From Theobroma cacao (Eukaryota > Streptophyta > Magnoliopsida > Malvales > Malvaceae): a stretch of 64,000 nucleotides of DNA. The stretch is taken from assembly GCF_000208745.1 (NCBI RefSeq), contig NC_030858.1, positions 38,418,825 to 38,482,824 of the forward strand. The letters are read 5' to 3'. A program made the position numbers and the translations under genes. How positions within the stretch are numbered: the stretch's first letter is position 1; each line of letters starts with the position of its first letter. Under the pieces are notes generated by a model. The model was not told the DNA's origin, made no database searches, and was given only the letters and a program-made list of their open reading frames with translations. Of the stretch, positions 27,678 to 40,226 are shown piece by piece.

Positions 27678-29086
27678 CTATAAGGGGAGGTGGTGATGAG
27701 TAGGAGTGTAAGGGGAATAGGCGGATGAGCTTGCGACAAAAGATGGGGCGGCACTAGTAGCATGAGCCCTGGTTGGAGTCCTTGGTTTTGCGGGGCTTCT
27801 TGATCTTGGCATCATGGCACTGCGCCCATATGCTCTCTCCCCGCTCCTCCGAGGCCCTTTCTCTGCCCACTTGAGCTCTGCTTGCTTCACGCTACTTGGA
27901 TACCTCGAACAACAACCCATCTTTCCTGCTCTTTTTATGTACCTATTCAATCAACCATAAACATCAACAGGCACATTTTCTTATTATTAGCGAATCGGGC
28001 AAAGCAACGTTCCAATACTTACTGATCATAACTGATGGAAAATTAAATGGCTTGGGCTTGGGGTAAGTTACCTTTGGCTGAATCTCCTCCCCAGACAGAG
28101 AATGCACTTTCTACCCTCTGTCATTTCTCCCATGCCCATACATACGCATTGCCTACAATAAACCCTTCCACAAACCTGCAAAAGCATACTAGTATCACTT
28201 GGTGGACGTGACAACTAACTGATGATGAACGTGATCTTAGTTGACGTGTTTTTCATGGCAGCATAAACTGATTAAGCATCAGCTTTCAGCCATATAGTGT
28301 TTTAGTTAGAATATATGGATTCATTTAAAAGCAAAATCTGTGGTCTGTGTTTAGAATGCGTGTTGTTGTTGTTGTAAACATTTGTAAATTGTTCTCAGCT
28401 ATAGGTTTGGATAAATCAAATTAAATAGCAACACAGTATCTCATTTGATTAGTTTAATTAGCACATACCAGGCATCGATGTCGGAAGATGTATATAGAAG
28501 TAGTGCAGATGGTGCATATATTGGAGTGAGGAATCCCAGGCCGGCGCCTTTGCCCTCTTTCTGGATAGTTAGACGCCATGCTTATAACGCTTTCATCATC
28601 GTAGGCCATGCTTCTCTCCACGCCATGCCTAAACTCTGCCAGACCTCTTGGACTAGTTGCATGGATACGGTGACTTTGATCATCAGTACCATACCGATGA
28701 CCATCCCATGCATGCATGTTTTCACCATCATGATGACGGTGGTGATGATGATGATGATGGTGACCCATGTCTATGTGTGAATCAAAGTTGTCATCTTCAT
28801 AGCCACGTTCAAGATAATGCTTATGGTGATAATGGCTGTGATCTTCGGTCGCTCGCAGGCCTCTGTTGAAATCAAGGCTGGGTTTGGTCAAGGGCGATGC
28901 TTGTTTTGGATTTTTGGCTTCTTGAAGGGGTTCCACGCTGGTAGATTTCTTCTTCTCGGAAGCGTTTGCCTTTGGCTTCATATCTGCAAGGTCTTGGAAA
29001 GTGAGATTAACGGAGTCATCTGGGATTCCCAGATACATTTCTTCAAGCTCCATCCTGGCCTTTGCCAAAGTTTCCAAGTCCCCCAT
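27678..29086 (-). CDS. Cys-rich 'extra-large G-protein-like' protein
   Basis: Plant protein carrying a zinc-finger-like Cys cluster similar to the one in XLG proteins, without the G-alpha domain. Molecular function is not known to me. Exons 28469-29086, 28072-28175, 27678-27942; 987 nt, 328 aa from this ATG. The N-terminal part has LAKARMELEEMYLGIPDDSV and LTFQDLADMKP. A His-rich run (GHHHHHHHHRHH) lies near residue 109. The Cys cluster runs CTICTT, CLVCGRVYCRQCVCMGMGEM, EGRKCILCLGRRF, then a basic Ser/Pro-rich tail SRSRSPAKPRTPTRAH. Sequence in frame just before the ATG (PTVSEEAKRFISRL) also reads as protein and follows an acceptor-like TTTCTAG, so an extra 5' exon is possible. Convergent with ATL, divergent from CYP79. 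Confidence 0.82.
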
Positions 29087-30554
29087 GAGTCTGCTGATGA
29101 ATCGTTTTGCTTCCTCGGAGACAGTTGGAGAGAGGCTTGTGGGAGAATGAATTGCTAGAAATTAAGAAGGTTAAAAGGGTGTTCATTGGAAATGGAGATG
29201 ATTATAATATAATGCAAAATATGCTAGCTAGGCCGGACTTGACGATGTCCTCCATCCTCATTTGATAATGATTTTGGAGTTGGAATCAATGTAACATGTA
29301 CATATATTCACCTAATTCCCACCATAAATCCTACTTCCATTCGGCTGGATATGGTGACAGACAAAGATTCATTGCAACTTGACCCACAATTAACCTGAAA
29401 TATATAACCATGTCGGATGGATTGTTTATATCAACCCGACCAGAAATAGGACAAAAATCTCCGCCGGACCATTTAAATACAGTGGCAATAGTAACCATGT
29501 CAAACCCTATATTTGTCGGACATGGTGGTTAGAATCGATGATTAAGTGAATACTAAGGCAAACCTGTCACATTAATCAGCGTGTAAGATGATCATATGCT
29601 ACATATTAAACAAATGCACTTGTTTGACAAGGAACCATCTCGTCTTACGATTTCGATCTTGGTCTATGTTCACCTTACACTTGTACTCAAGGAAATTGTG
29701 TATTCGTACAAAACAATTTATATACATAACAAAAAATTCAAATTTTTTCTCAAACAAAAAGATTCGAAAATTCGTATATTTTCATATGAAAACAAAAAAA
29801 TTATTCAATAAAATTAAAATCGTATCTTAATTGATCGAATATTTTTCTATTAAAAACAAAAAATAAAAAAAAATAAGAAAGTAAGTTCTTATTACGTAAC
29901 TTTCCCGTTATGAAAACATAATGAAAGCAAACCTATCATCATTAAAAAGCAAAGGTTGAAAAGCTAATTAAATTTTTCTTTTTGGAAAAGTAGATAAATA
30001 ATTAAATTTATTGCACGTGGTGGTGCACCTAAATTTTTTCTTTCCAATTTAAGGGCTGTGTTATTGTAATTAGTACGTATGACTACTTACTCACATCTAT
30101 GCATTTACCTCATGTAATTGTAATTTAATAAACTTTTGAAATAAACAAGATTATCCTCCCCAAGGCTTTCTCCTAGTAGTTTACAAGAAACATTAACGTT
30201 TGCTAATAACTCCACCTGCGGTTCTACAATTTTAGTGATGTGCATTTAATTTGTTAGGAGTACGAGGAGAAGGGAGGAATCAGGATGTCAGGTATCAATT
30301 AATTTGGACCAATTACTTCAAAGCATTTGGCAAAGGAACAAGTCATCATCATCAAAATGGGAGCAATGCATGTTGAATATGAGTTGTGTTGCGGATAAGG
30401 ATAAATGGAAAGAGAGTAATGTCAGTCGAACAAGTCCTTCCTATTTTCCACTCCTGGCATGAAATGTATGGCAAATTATTAACTCACTTTAATTCTCTCT
30501 GTTCTGGAGTGACAAAACGATTCTCATCACTCATCACTCGGTGGATTCCTCCTC
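29087..30554. other. Divergent region, XLG-like / CYP79
   Basis: About 1.5 kb, very AT-rich in 29580-30080. It includes the possible missing 5' exon of the XLG-like gene (below 29600) and the CYP79 promoter. No other gene is supported. Confidence 0.5.
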
Positions 30555-30560
30555 TATAAA
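30555..30560 (+). promoter_or_regulatory. Probable TATA box of the CYP79 gene
   Basis: CTCTATAAAC, 87 bp upstream of the chosen ATG (30642). It predicts a start near 30585-30590, right at a small upstream ATG (30586) whose nine-codon frame stops at 30610-30612. Confidence 0.65.
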
Positions 30561-30641
30561 CTGACACTTCATTAAGCTTCAGATAATGTACCAGAACAGA
30601 TACAGTACATGATAAGGATAAGATTGATGTTCTCTTTAGCC

Positions 30642-32607
30642 ATGGCGAACGCCAATTCCTCCCTCCACGGCGCTCTCGAGGGTGTGTCCTCCACTTCTTT
30701 TGCTACTTTGCTCAGCTTCTCCTCCACCCTTGTTGTCATGGCTTTCGCCTTGTGTTGCTTCTTCAAATTCCGATTGGCAGGCACTGAGAAGGCGAAACAA
30801 CCTCCTCTCCCACCTCTCCTGCTGAAACCTTGGCCTGTCGTGGGAAACCTCCCTGAAATGGTCAAAAACAAGCCCACGTTTCGATGGTTACATGAGCTCA
30901 TGAAACAAGTGGATGCTGGCATTGCTTGTATCCGCTTTGGGAATGTGCATGTCATTCCTGTCACCTGTCCAGAAATCAGTCGTGAATTCCTGAAAAAACA
31001 GGACGCTGTTTTTGCATCAAGACCCATTAGCATGTCCACAGACGTCACCACCAAAGGCTTTTTAACAACAGCTCTCGTGCCCTTAGGAGATCAATGGAAA
31101 AAAATGAAGAAAGTTATGGTCACTGATTTGCTTTCCCCAACGAAACATCGGTGGCTTCATGAAAAAAGAGCAGAAGAAGCCGATAACCTTGTGCGTTACG
31201 TGTATAACCAATGCAAGACTTTAGATAAAGGCCGCCTGGTGAACGTAAGGGTGGCTGCACAACAATATTGCGGCAATCTGCCGAGGAAGCTGCTTTTTAA
31301 CAGGAGGTACTTTGGGGAGGGTAAGGAAGATGGAGGACCAGGGTTTGAGGAAGAAGAGCACGTCGGCGCCCTTTTCACTATTCTTAGTTATCTTTATTCG
31401 TTTTGCATATCTGATTACATTCCATGCTTGAGAGGGCTTGATCTGGATGGCCATGAAAAAATTATGGACGAGGCTCTTCAGGTTGTTGGAAAATACCATG
31501 ATCCCATAATCGAAGAGAGGATTCAGCAGTGGAAAAATGGCGACAAGGAGGATGAGGAGGACTTGCTTGATATCTTGATTACTTTGAGAGATGAGCATGG
31601 CAAGCCTTTACTGACAATGGAAGAGATCAAGGCTCAAATTACTGTAAGCCTCTCTCAATATACTCTCTCGCTCACGCTCGCATGCATGCACATAAATCTA
31701 ATTGGCACGGTTCTTAAAATAATAGTAATGTTGAGATAAAATGTATGGAATAAATCTTAATGCATGCATGGGATGGGATGGGATATATTACCAGTAGACA
31801 GTAGTGTTCATGCATATGCCTCAAAATTGCAGTTTTTGGTTCTTTTGAATGGAGTTAACCTATGGGTTCTCCTTTTAATGAAAATTATTATCTTTCAAAA
31901 AAAAGACAGTAGTGTTCATGCAAGAGATACAAACTTTTCATCCATTATGTCTTGTGTTAATTTTGTAGGAATTCATGATTGCTACGGTAGATAATCCGTC
32001 CAACGCTGTAGAATGGGCACTTGCTGAGATGCTAAACCAACCCGAGATACTTGAGAAAGCCACACAAGAAATAGAACAAGTTGTTGGAAGGGGGAGACTG
32101 GTCCAAGAATCTGATTTTGCCAAGCTCAACTATGTCAAGGCATGCGCCAGAGAAGCCTTCAGGCTCCACCCAATAGCACCTTTCAATGTTCCGCACGTGT
32201 CCGTGGCGGATACAACCGTTGCCGACTACTTTATCCCAAAAGGGAGTCATCTGCTCCTTAGCCGGACAGGGCTGGGTCGGAATCCTAAAGTTTGGGATGA
32301 GCCACTCAAGTACAAGCCAGAGCGCCACCTCAAGGCTGATCATGGAACTCCACTGTCGCTGACTGAGACAGATCTGCGCTTCATCTCCTTCAGCACTGGC
32401 ATGCGTGGCTGCAAGGGAGTCTTGCTCGGGACTTCCATGACTGTCATGCTGTTTGCTAGGCTGCTGCAGTGTTTCACATGGAGCATCCCACCTGACCAGC
32501 AAGGGCAAGCCATCAATCTAACCGAGGCAAAGGAAAATCTCTTTCTTGGCAAACCGCTGGTTGCGGTTGCAAGCCCCAGGCTTCCCTCTAATGTCTATCC
32601 CGCTTAA
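30642..32607 (+). CDS. CYP79: CYP79 amino-acid N-monooxygenase (cytochrome P450)
   Basis: ER-bound P450 that converts an amino acid to its aldoxime, first step to cyanogenic glucosides, glucosinolates or volatile oximes/nitriles. Exons 30642-31643 and 31969-32607; 1641 nt, 546 aa. The start MANANSS has an ideal GCCATGG context; ATGs at 30609 and 30627 are in frame and would add up to 11 residues. Features: N-terminal anchor (about residues 12-35), [12 protein letters not shown], the CYP79-type I helix [16 protein letters not shown] replacing the usual oxygen-binding motif, E396-A-F-R399, KPERH, and the heme loop [10 protein letters not shown] with Cys482. Unusual against my memory of CYP79s: Met and Lys in the heme loop where Arg and Pro/Ile are common, and WKKMK instead of WKKMR in helix C. 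The intron holds a small retroposon. Substrate not predictable. Confidence 0.93.
31797..31922 (+). mobile_element. Short retroposon with 18-bp target duplication in CYP79 intron
   Basis: Perfect 18-bp direct repeats GACAGTAGTGTTCATGCA at 31797-31814 and 31905-31922 flank a 90-bp insert that ends in eight A's (CTTTCAAAAAAAA). Target duplication plus 3' oligo-A is the mark of L1-type target-primed insertion. The insert is most likely a strongly 5'-truncated LINE, or a SINE fragment, oriented with the gene. The intact duplication suggests a fairly recent event. Confidence 0.85.
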
Positions 32608-33687
32608 TTCAAGTACTGAAAATACTCCATAACCATACCCATATCATACGGGATGTTGTTGCGTAGCACTAGCATGCAACTATTTTATATATATACTGTC
32701 TGTCAACCTTGAGTTTCAGTACTTTGGATGGAATGTCAATCAAACCCTTTCAAATTAATTAACATGCTAAACTCCTTAATTAACTTGTGTTATTTTCAAT
32801 CATGGGTCCGTATTTCATTTATTTATTGTTAATTAAGCCAAGAAAAAAAGAGCAAACATTGGTAAGCAACATCAGCGTACGTTGCTCATATGTATGTATT
32901 AATAATATCTGTCCTACTACCAATCCAGCTATCATCACCACTACGTAACAGTCAGTTTTCACCACCCTCACCTTACAGCAGACGTTACGTTTTAATTCTC
33001 AGCTCTCATTGTCCCTCAATGCAACGACATTTCAACATTACAATCAAACAGTCCAAGTATGATAGCAGGTGAATGCACCTATACCTCTATGTTTTCAAGA
33101 CACATACTGTGCCTATACATATATGGTTAATTTTGTATTTGAATTATATCATAAATGCACCAAGATGCCATGCATGCCAACACCATTTTAATAGGGTTAA
33201 AAGTAAGAAAATGAAAGAAATAAAAACCTAATTAAAGCAGTTCCGTATATTAAGCTATCAACGCAAGCAAGTGGAGTAACCCAATTGTCAAAAGTTGAAT
33301 ATATAGATTGTGTAATGTCGAAAAGCAATTAACCTACACCGACTAATTACTTAATTTTGTGTGAATTTTATTGCTTCTTTCTGTATTTGGGAAATTCATT
33401 TTGTCTCTATCCTTACATTTTTCCGAAATGAGAGAGAATTGATAAACCAAATCCCAGCCAGCAGCCTAGCATCGAGCAGTATAAATTACAACACAACCAT
33501 AACAATTCCGCACATGTATATGGAAGGCGAGAGAGAGAATTTACTCGTTAAGGTAACAAATTAACAAGGAAATTACAGTGTGTGGAGGTGTGAGACAAAC
33601 ACCAACATATTAGAAACAGGCAAAACAAAATTATTATAATTGTAAAAAGGAGAAAAAAAAAAAAAGAGTCTAAATATGAGGACATTT
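32608..33687. other. Convergent intergenic region, CYP79 / VAL
   Basis: About 1.1 kb of AT-rich DNA with two 3' UTRs facing each other. No gene seen. Confidence 0.5.
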
Positions 33688-36600
33688 TTACTGAAGACCA
33701 TTTCTCTCCAAACTGGGCTCCTTATGCCCTTCATCACTTCTGTTGTCATGCTCCCATCCTACAGATGCAAGAAACTCTTCATCAGATAGGTGTCTCTCAT
33801 TCTCTTTGTTAGCTTGTGATAGTGCATGGGAACCAAGGCTACCCTGTTGCTCACTTATTAGGCTTGGAAGCCCATTTTGCTTTATATAATTTTCCATCGG
33901 CATGCCAGCAGCTTGAACAAGACTCATCATATTCAATCCTTGTTCTTCAAGTTGCAGGTCTTCACGATTGGGGTGACAATTCAGGTCTATTTGTCCAGTA
34001 CTGGTCTCAGCTACCTCAGCTTGAATTCTGCTGTGGCTTCCTTCATTCTCTGAATGATCAAGTCTTGTGTCATTCAGCTCCGATTCATCCTTGTGGCCAT
34101 TATTATCTTTCTGGGAAATTTCTGCTTCACGTTCTGATTGACGTTTCTTCTTCCGCAGCATGAGTGTTTTAAACCGGCGCTTTACAGTCATGCACACATT
34201 ACAGGTGCATGTAGGTTTGTGCTTTCCCTTCCCACTTGGAGGCTGAATGCACACAATGCAGGTACAGCCAGGGCGGTGTCGGGGATGTTTTGTTGTAGCT
34301 CCAATTGAAGACTCCCCCACATCACCCATTTTGTCTCCTAAAACTGCAGCACTAGCCAGAGCATCCAAGCCTGAAGGTTCACGTTCTGTGGCCAGCTTAG
34401 GACTTTCTAGAATTTTTCGCTTCTTCAAATCTGGGAAAAGGTAGACAGGGGGAGAAAGAAGTCAGGGAGTACTTTGAAATTTGAAAAGGACAAAACCATA
34501 CATGCCAAAAAAAAATTCATGCCAAATGATGGAAAATTATGCAGCACTGTCAAATTCATGGATTTTTCACAGAATAGAACTCAACTGCAACTGGTAGCAA
34601 TGGGTAGTTGTCAAACAACATATAATACAAAGATTTCCATCTGTCTACTTTGCTCAAATATGTGCAAAACTAATGAGCACTAGCACATACGACTAAAGGA
34701 TCATTTATAACAAGCATTCAAGAACCATCTTCCTCTTGAAAGAACACCTGTTTTATTTTCCTAAAATCATCTTTAAAGCATAACGATCCACAAAACTATT
34801 GACAGAATGGTGTCCTACCTCTACCCACTCGAAGAAGATTCTCCAGTTCCTTTGGGCTAATCTCCTCTGATGCAGAACATGAACACCTAGGAGCACATCA
34901 TTTGGAATCAGCGGAGCATAAACATCAAAACAAACTTTTCATCCCACAAGTAGATCCAATTGGTAGCAATCTTCAAAAAAAAAAAAATAACAAACAAAGA
35001 AAAATGTTGCACCTGCTTGAATCCCAAACATTATCTGAACATGTCCACTTTGGAGGGAGAAGAACATCAACGGGTAACCTTCGCCATTTGGAGCAATCAT
35101 CGCACTGGGCCCATTGCTCCTGTCCCCTACAGAAAATCCTCATACCATTCAGAATTAGATGAATACTATTAGGAAAAAAAGAACTATATGAAGACGTTCT
35201 TTATCATATATGCAGCAATGTGAGATTTTAGTGTTCCAGCATTTATGAATCTATAATTCACGATAAACTAATATAATTCCTAGTGTAAGAACCACTTCCA
35301 ACAATTTTCGAACAAAAACACATTAGCAAACTGAAAATTCAAAGTTCTCTTTAAAAGATGAACGCATGAGACATATTCAACAAGATAACAGATCAGAGAG
35401 TGGGCATGAAACCAAAGTTTTCCAAACTCATATTCTAGTTTTCCAAAATGAAAACTTAAAGGGCTTGACCACCCTCAAAAGGAAGCTTTTTAACATTGAA
35501 ACTTTTTCAGCATTCACGACCAGGAAATAGCTCCGAAACTTAGAGCTCTTACAACAGACTCTAGAATGCCATAAGACATGTTCAAATAATGTTTTAGAGT
35601 TTAGACACCTTTGCCAGACACCCTAACATAATCTCACTAGCTCTACCAGGAACCAATGAGAAATATAGACAAATACTATCGCCACATATAACTTTGTCAA
35701 TTGTCATTTTCCCATTACTCAAAGAAAATATAGAGAAATACATCATGTAAGTCTTACCCAGATGGTTGAGCTGCAAATATAGTTCTCTTTCCAAAAACAG
35801 GGGGTTCCTAAATAAAACAAACAGCATTGATCACACAGCTACCAATAAACCAGGTAAAATATGAATTTGCATTGGCACACCATCATGGCATCATTTCAAC
35901 AAAGAAAAACAGTGACTGTTACATACATCATATTCTTCAAATTCATGGTCCTCAATAGTCACAATGCTAGGCTTGACACTTGGGGGTGGACGAAGCAAGT
36001 CCTGTGCTTCTTCCCACGTGAGCCTTAACTCCAAAGCATCCTCACTATGCATCAGCAACCTCTTACTTTTGGACCCAATATTTCTAGTCCTCTTCTTCTC
36101 TGCATTCACTGCTGGTTGCTGCACTGGATCCTCATTTGCTCCGTCTCCATGGTTCTCACCTCTACCCCAACTGATGGTTCCATCAGCCAAACTCAAATGT
36201 TCAGACAGAGAATTTACAAGAGGATCCTTTCCTGCTTTTGGGGTCTGAAAAAGACCAGAGTAAGCACTCACTGTAGACAAATTCTCAATGCCACCAGAAT
36301 TGGAAGTTTCCCCAGAATGTGCACCATTAGGAAGGGAAGATGTTTGGCCTTCCTGTTTATTGGTACATGTTCATGTAAACTATAAGTTAGTTTAGAAAAG
36401 AAATCCAATCACGTTTGAACATGTTAGAGAATGTTTGCCATGATGCTTGACCTGTGTATCAGAGTTTGTCGCCTTCCGAAACCCCATAACAAGTTTACCT
36501 CCAGGATCTATTCGACTAAATGTTACTGCAATAAACGAGAAAAGTTTATACCATTACATAAGAGAAAGAAAACTAAAGGTCTGCAATACAAGTTGACTTC

Positions 36601-39600
36601 CCACTAGCATGATGTAGCAGAATATAGAAGAAAGCCATCAGATTATTAAGGAAAGAAATAACACCAATGCAGATATCTACATGAGAAACACCATTTTTTT
36701 TCAAAAAAAAATTATCGATACAGAATCAAATAAGATAGAAAAGCATACATATCAAGCAAAGTTATAAATTGTGTTCTCAGCAATAAAAGGAACAAAGCAT
36801 ACCAGTATCGCCTGCTCGTAATTGCATGGACTGAATACAAGGTGTTACACCCTCCAAGACATACATCCTACTATTGTTATTTGGCCAAAACCTGAACTGA
36901 AACGTCCATTCTTTCCCCTTTACATCTTGAATCCTTAGAGGAAGACCTTCTGATTGTGAAATGGGAGGAAAATACGCCTGCAATGATTTCTAGTTCACAC
37001 AAATGCAATGCCAGGAAAAGATTGGAGAAAGGGTGGAGGCGAGGAAATTGTTAGGGAGGGTGGGGTGGGGGGGAGAGAAAAAGGCATGAAGGTGAGTATA
37101 CGTCAAACTTACTTCAGCACATGCTTTTGGGAGCACTAATCGACCGATTCGACCAGCATCACTGGCACTGAGAACCTTCTCAAACAGTGGGACAATGGTA
37201 GATTTCAAACTTTAAATTTGCAAACTTAAGGTAAACAACACATTTGAATCAACAGACTTAACAACACTACATATATCACATAAACAGATATTATTCTAAG
37301 AAAAAAAAGTTTAGAAACTTAAGCTAACAATCATGGATACTCTCCTGATAGTTGCTGCAGCTCTTGGTCAGTAATCCTTGGCCAATACCGAGGAAGTAAA
37401 TGATTCTTCCCCCGTCCCTCAACTGGTGGCCTTGCAATTCGCGCCTGGGGAACCATGCTTTTGTTTACTTCTGAACTTGTCGCTAGACCATTTTTTGAGG
37501 GTTTGGGTAATATTGGACGAGATCGCTGCCCTTGTTGAAAAGAGGACGACATTTTGCTCTGTTCTTTTCCCTCAGCAAGCCCACTGGAAAAAGGTAGAAC
37601 AAAATTTGGATTCCCAGATGGTCCTCCCAAAGTCATACTCAAAGAAGGTTGTGAAAGTGAATCATGAATATCTCTAATGTCTAATGCTGGTCTAGCATTG
37701 TCTGTTTGCGCAAAGTTAGGTGGTCGAACATATGGTTGCATAGAGTTTGAAAAACCAGCACCCACTTCCCCAACGGAACACATGGCTTCCTCTCCTCTGT
37801 GTTGCCCAAGAGATGCATTTGGATCACCTCTTTGAGATTGAGGCAAGAGGTTGCATTCATTAGCCTCCATGATTTTGCACAATTGTGCAAGTGTTCTCTC
37901 ATCAACATGATCACCAACTGCTTTACTTTCAACAGAACTGGATCCAGCATTATTCATTGGCATTGCACTAAATCCATTGGGAATTTCATCACCATGCGTC
38001 TGCATCACAGAAGGGAAAATAACAGTAGGAAGCAACAAGAATACAACCAGTCAAATGGTCTAAAGACCAAACTACTTAGTGTACCATTTCTACCGTTAAA
38101 AATATTGCCTCCTAGATCTTCCTTGCATGGAAGTCGCGTGCCACAACCGAGAGAATTAATACAAAGGAAGCAAAACAAAAAAGGCTAGCAGGAGAACTAA
38201 GTTAGTCTAAAGAAGCATCAACTCTTTCCCATGACCCTTGAACAAGGGTTCCTATAGGTGCGGATGGAATGGAAAAATCATGTTAACACCAAAAAATGAC
38301 TTTATAATATGAAACCAGGTGACACAATCTTTCAGATGAGTGGGAAAAAAAGAGTACCTGAATTCTTCTAACTGAATGAAGTCGGGAGCTGTTTGCACAG
38401 CTGGTACACCCAACACCTCCATAATCTAGGAGTTCCAGCAGATACTTGGAGGCTATGCAACCACAATGAAGACGCTGCCATACCAGATTGAATTACTTAA
38501 AATGTTAAACAATTGAATATCGTTTGAACTTTTATAAGATCAGCTTACTTTGCCACATAAGCGACACTCCCTCCATCCAGATTCCTCCAAGTGGAATGTA
38601 TCACAATAAACACTATCCTCATAGGCAGAGCTTAATCACAGGAGCCAGCAGACCGAGAAAAAAGTAAGAGAAAGCATTGAAAATCAATAGAATTAAAGAG
38701 TGAATACATGAACAAAACAACACTATCATCTTAAAATTAAAAACTTATTTAACAACAATTTCTCAGTTGAAGGTCGACAATCATGCACCAAATGCATAGC
38801 CTCTAAGAGAAGGGGAATTCCATGCAGCCCCCATCTTAGCAGCATCAGCACTTCACTTTAGATACATTGAAGGTGCATATTCAACTTCTTGTAAGAATGA
38901 CTCAAAATTTATATTGTTTGAATAGTTAACCACAAACATCTTGTTGAAAACCAGATTAGCCGCAGAATATCCTTGGTGCTTATAGGGTCTATAAAGTTAT
39001 ATTTTTCCTTCGTTTTTGGCCTTTTAGTGGTGTGGTAGGGGAAGGGAGAAGCTAGTAGTTGCTTAGGAGTCCCATTAATTCCACTTGTGCAGTATAAATA
39101 TATAAACATTAAGGGGATTGGAAAGAATAGCAAGTGCAATTTTTAGCAAAAGCACCTAGCTGATTTTTGTAATTAGTAGTAATACTTACCGATGGGCTGA
39201 TTGGCCTTAAATGCTATGGTTGTGAATTGTTTTGCCTTTGTTTCATAATTACGCTAAATGTCCCAAAGACGAAGGGTAAAACCATAAAATGAAAAATTGT
39301 TAACTCGGGAGAGATACGTGGGAGCCAAAATCTCAATTTAGAGAAAGTAACAAAATAAATAAAAGGAAAAACACATAATAAAGCAATACGCATGATAAAC
39401 CAAGCAGCAGTAGCAAGCAAAGCATTAAATTTAAATCCCAAAATCCCAAAATGTGGAATGCAAAATTGAATTGGTAACAAAAATGAAGGAGGAGAGAGCA
39501 GAAATACCCGCAACGGTAGCAGAGATGAGCAAAACCACCAGATCGCAGAGGCCATCCCTTCTTCCATTCATGGGTGCTAGCAGTTCCACACGAGGAATTC

Positions 39601-39620
39601 ATGCAAATCTTGGACCCCAT
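33688..39620 (-). CDS. VAL1: VAL/HSI2-type B3-CW transcriptional repressor
   Basis: Nuclear repressor that binds RY (CATGCA) elements and brings in Polycomb/histone deacetylase to silence seed and flowering genes. Twelve exons: 39508-39620, 38549-38630, 38358-38474, 37341-37999, 37113-37209, 36803-36977, 36452-36525, 35927-36352, 35758-35807, 35013-35126, 34819-34886, 33688-34430; 2718 nt, 905 aa, somewhat longer than the Arabidopsis proteins (about 780-790). Domains: PHD-like Cys finger (about 6-96; [14 protein letters not shown]), B3 (about 324-440; [20 protein letters not shown]), CW finger (about 600-650; [15 protein letters not shown]), a CxCxxC-rich segment (about 713-738), and an EAR-type IDLNCHP at about 806. 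The start [11 protein letters not shown] opens the finger. Position next to the C4H block supports VAL1 rather than VAL2. The leader probably carries the GA repeat near 40209-40226. Confidence 0.94.
37054..37073 (+). other. G-quadruplex motif in VAL intron
   Basis: GGGAGGGTGGGGTGGGGGGG, four G runs with one-base loops, within the 135-bp intron separating the first two B3-coding exons (36978-37112). The G-rich strand is the template strand of the gene. Confidence 0.75.
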
Positions 39621-40208
39621 TCACCTCCAACTCAAATCGAGCTCTCTATCTAAACACAGCATCAAATCGAAATCAAATCCCTAACAATACACACCCCTTT
39701 CATCCTCATGTCTGATTATAATCTCATCAACGAAACATCCCCATGCACAACATCCAATTTTCAATATGAATAAAAAAAAAAGCACGATAATAACAATAAA
39801 ACCGACCCACCAACCTTGTTCAAATCAGTCATTCAGATAAGCAACAAGGAATCACGAATCGCCCACTTCACTTGAAATGAAGGGGAAGGGAGAGGAAGTG
39901 AGTCAACCGGCAACTGAATGAGCTAATAGTACTGTAATAAAGAGAAAGAGAAGCTTAACGGCGGTGGCGAATATGTGGGCTTATCATGCCTTGGTAGAGT
40001 TACTACTACACATAAAAGAAAAAGGACCAAAAAACGTGTTTTGGTATCGAGGTTTATGTTTGCAGAGAGAGAAACGGAGAGAGTGCATGCAAAGCAAAAG
40101 CAAGAGGGCAAGTCAGCAACAGCCAACAGCGACAACAGATGCATAAAATGCATGCACGACACTTGAAGACACACCGCTTAGACTCAACCAAAGCCAAAAA
40201 CTACCCCT

Positions 40209-40226
40209 CCTCTCTCTCTCTCTCTT
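40209..40226. repeat. CT/GA dinucleotide run upstream of VAL
   Basis: Pure CT run; reads GA on the VAL coding strand about 590 bp before its ATG, a common feature of plant leaders and promoters (GAGA-like). Confidence 0.75.
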
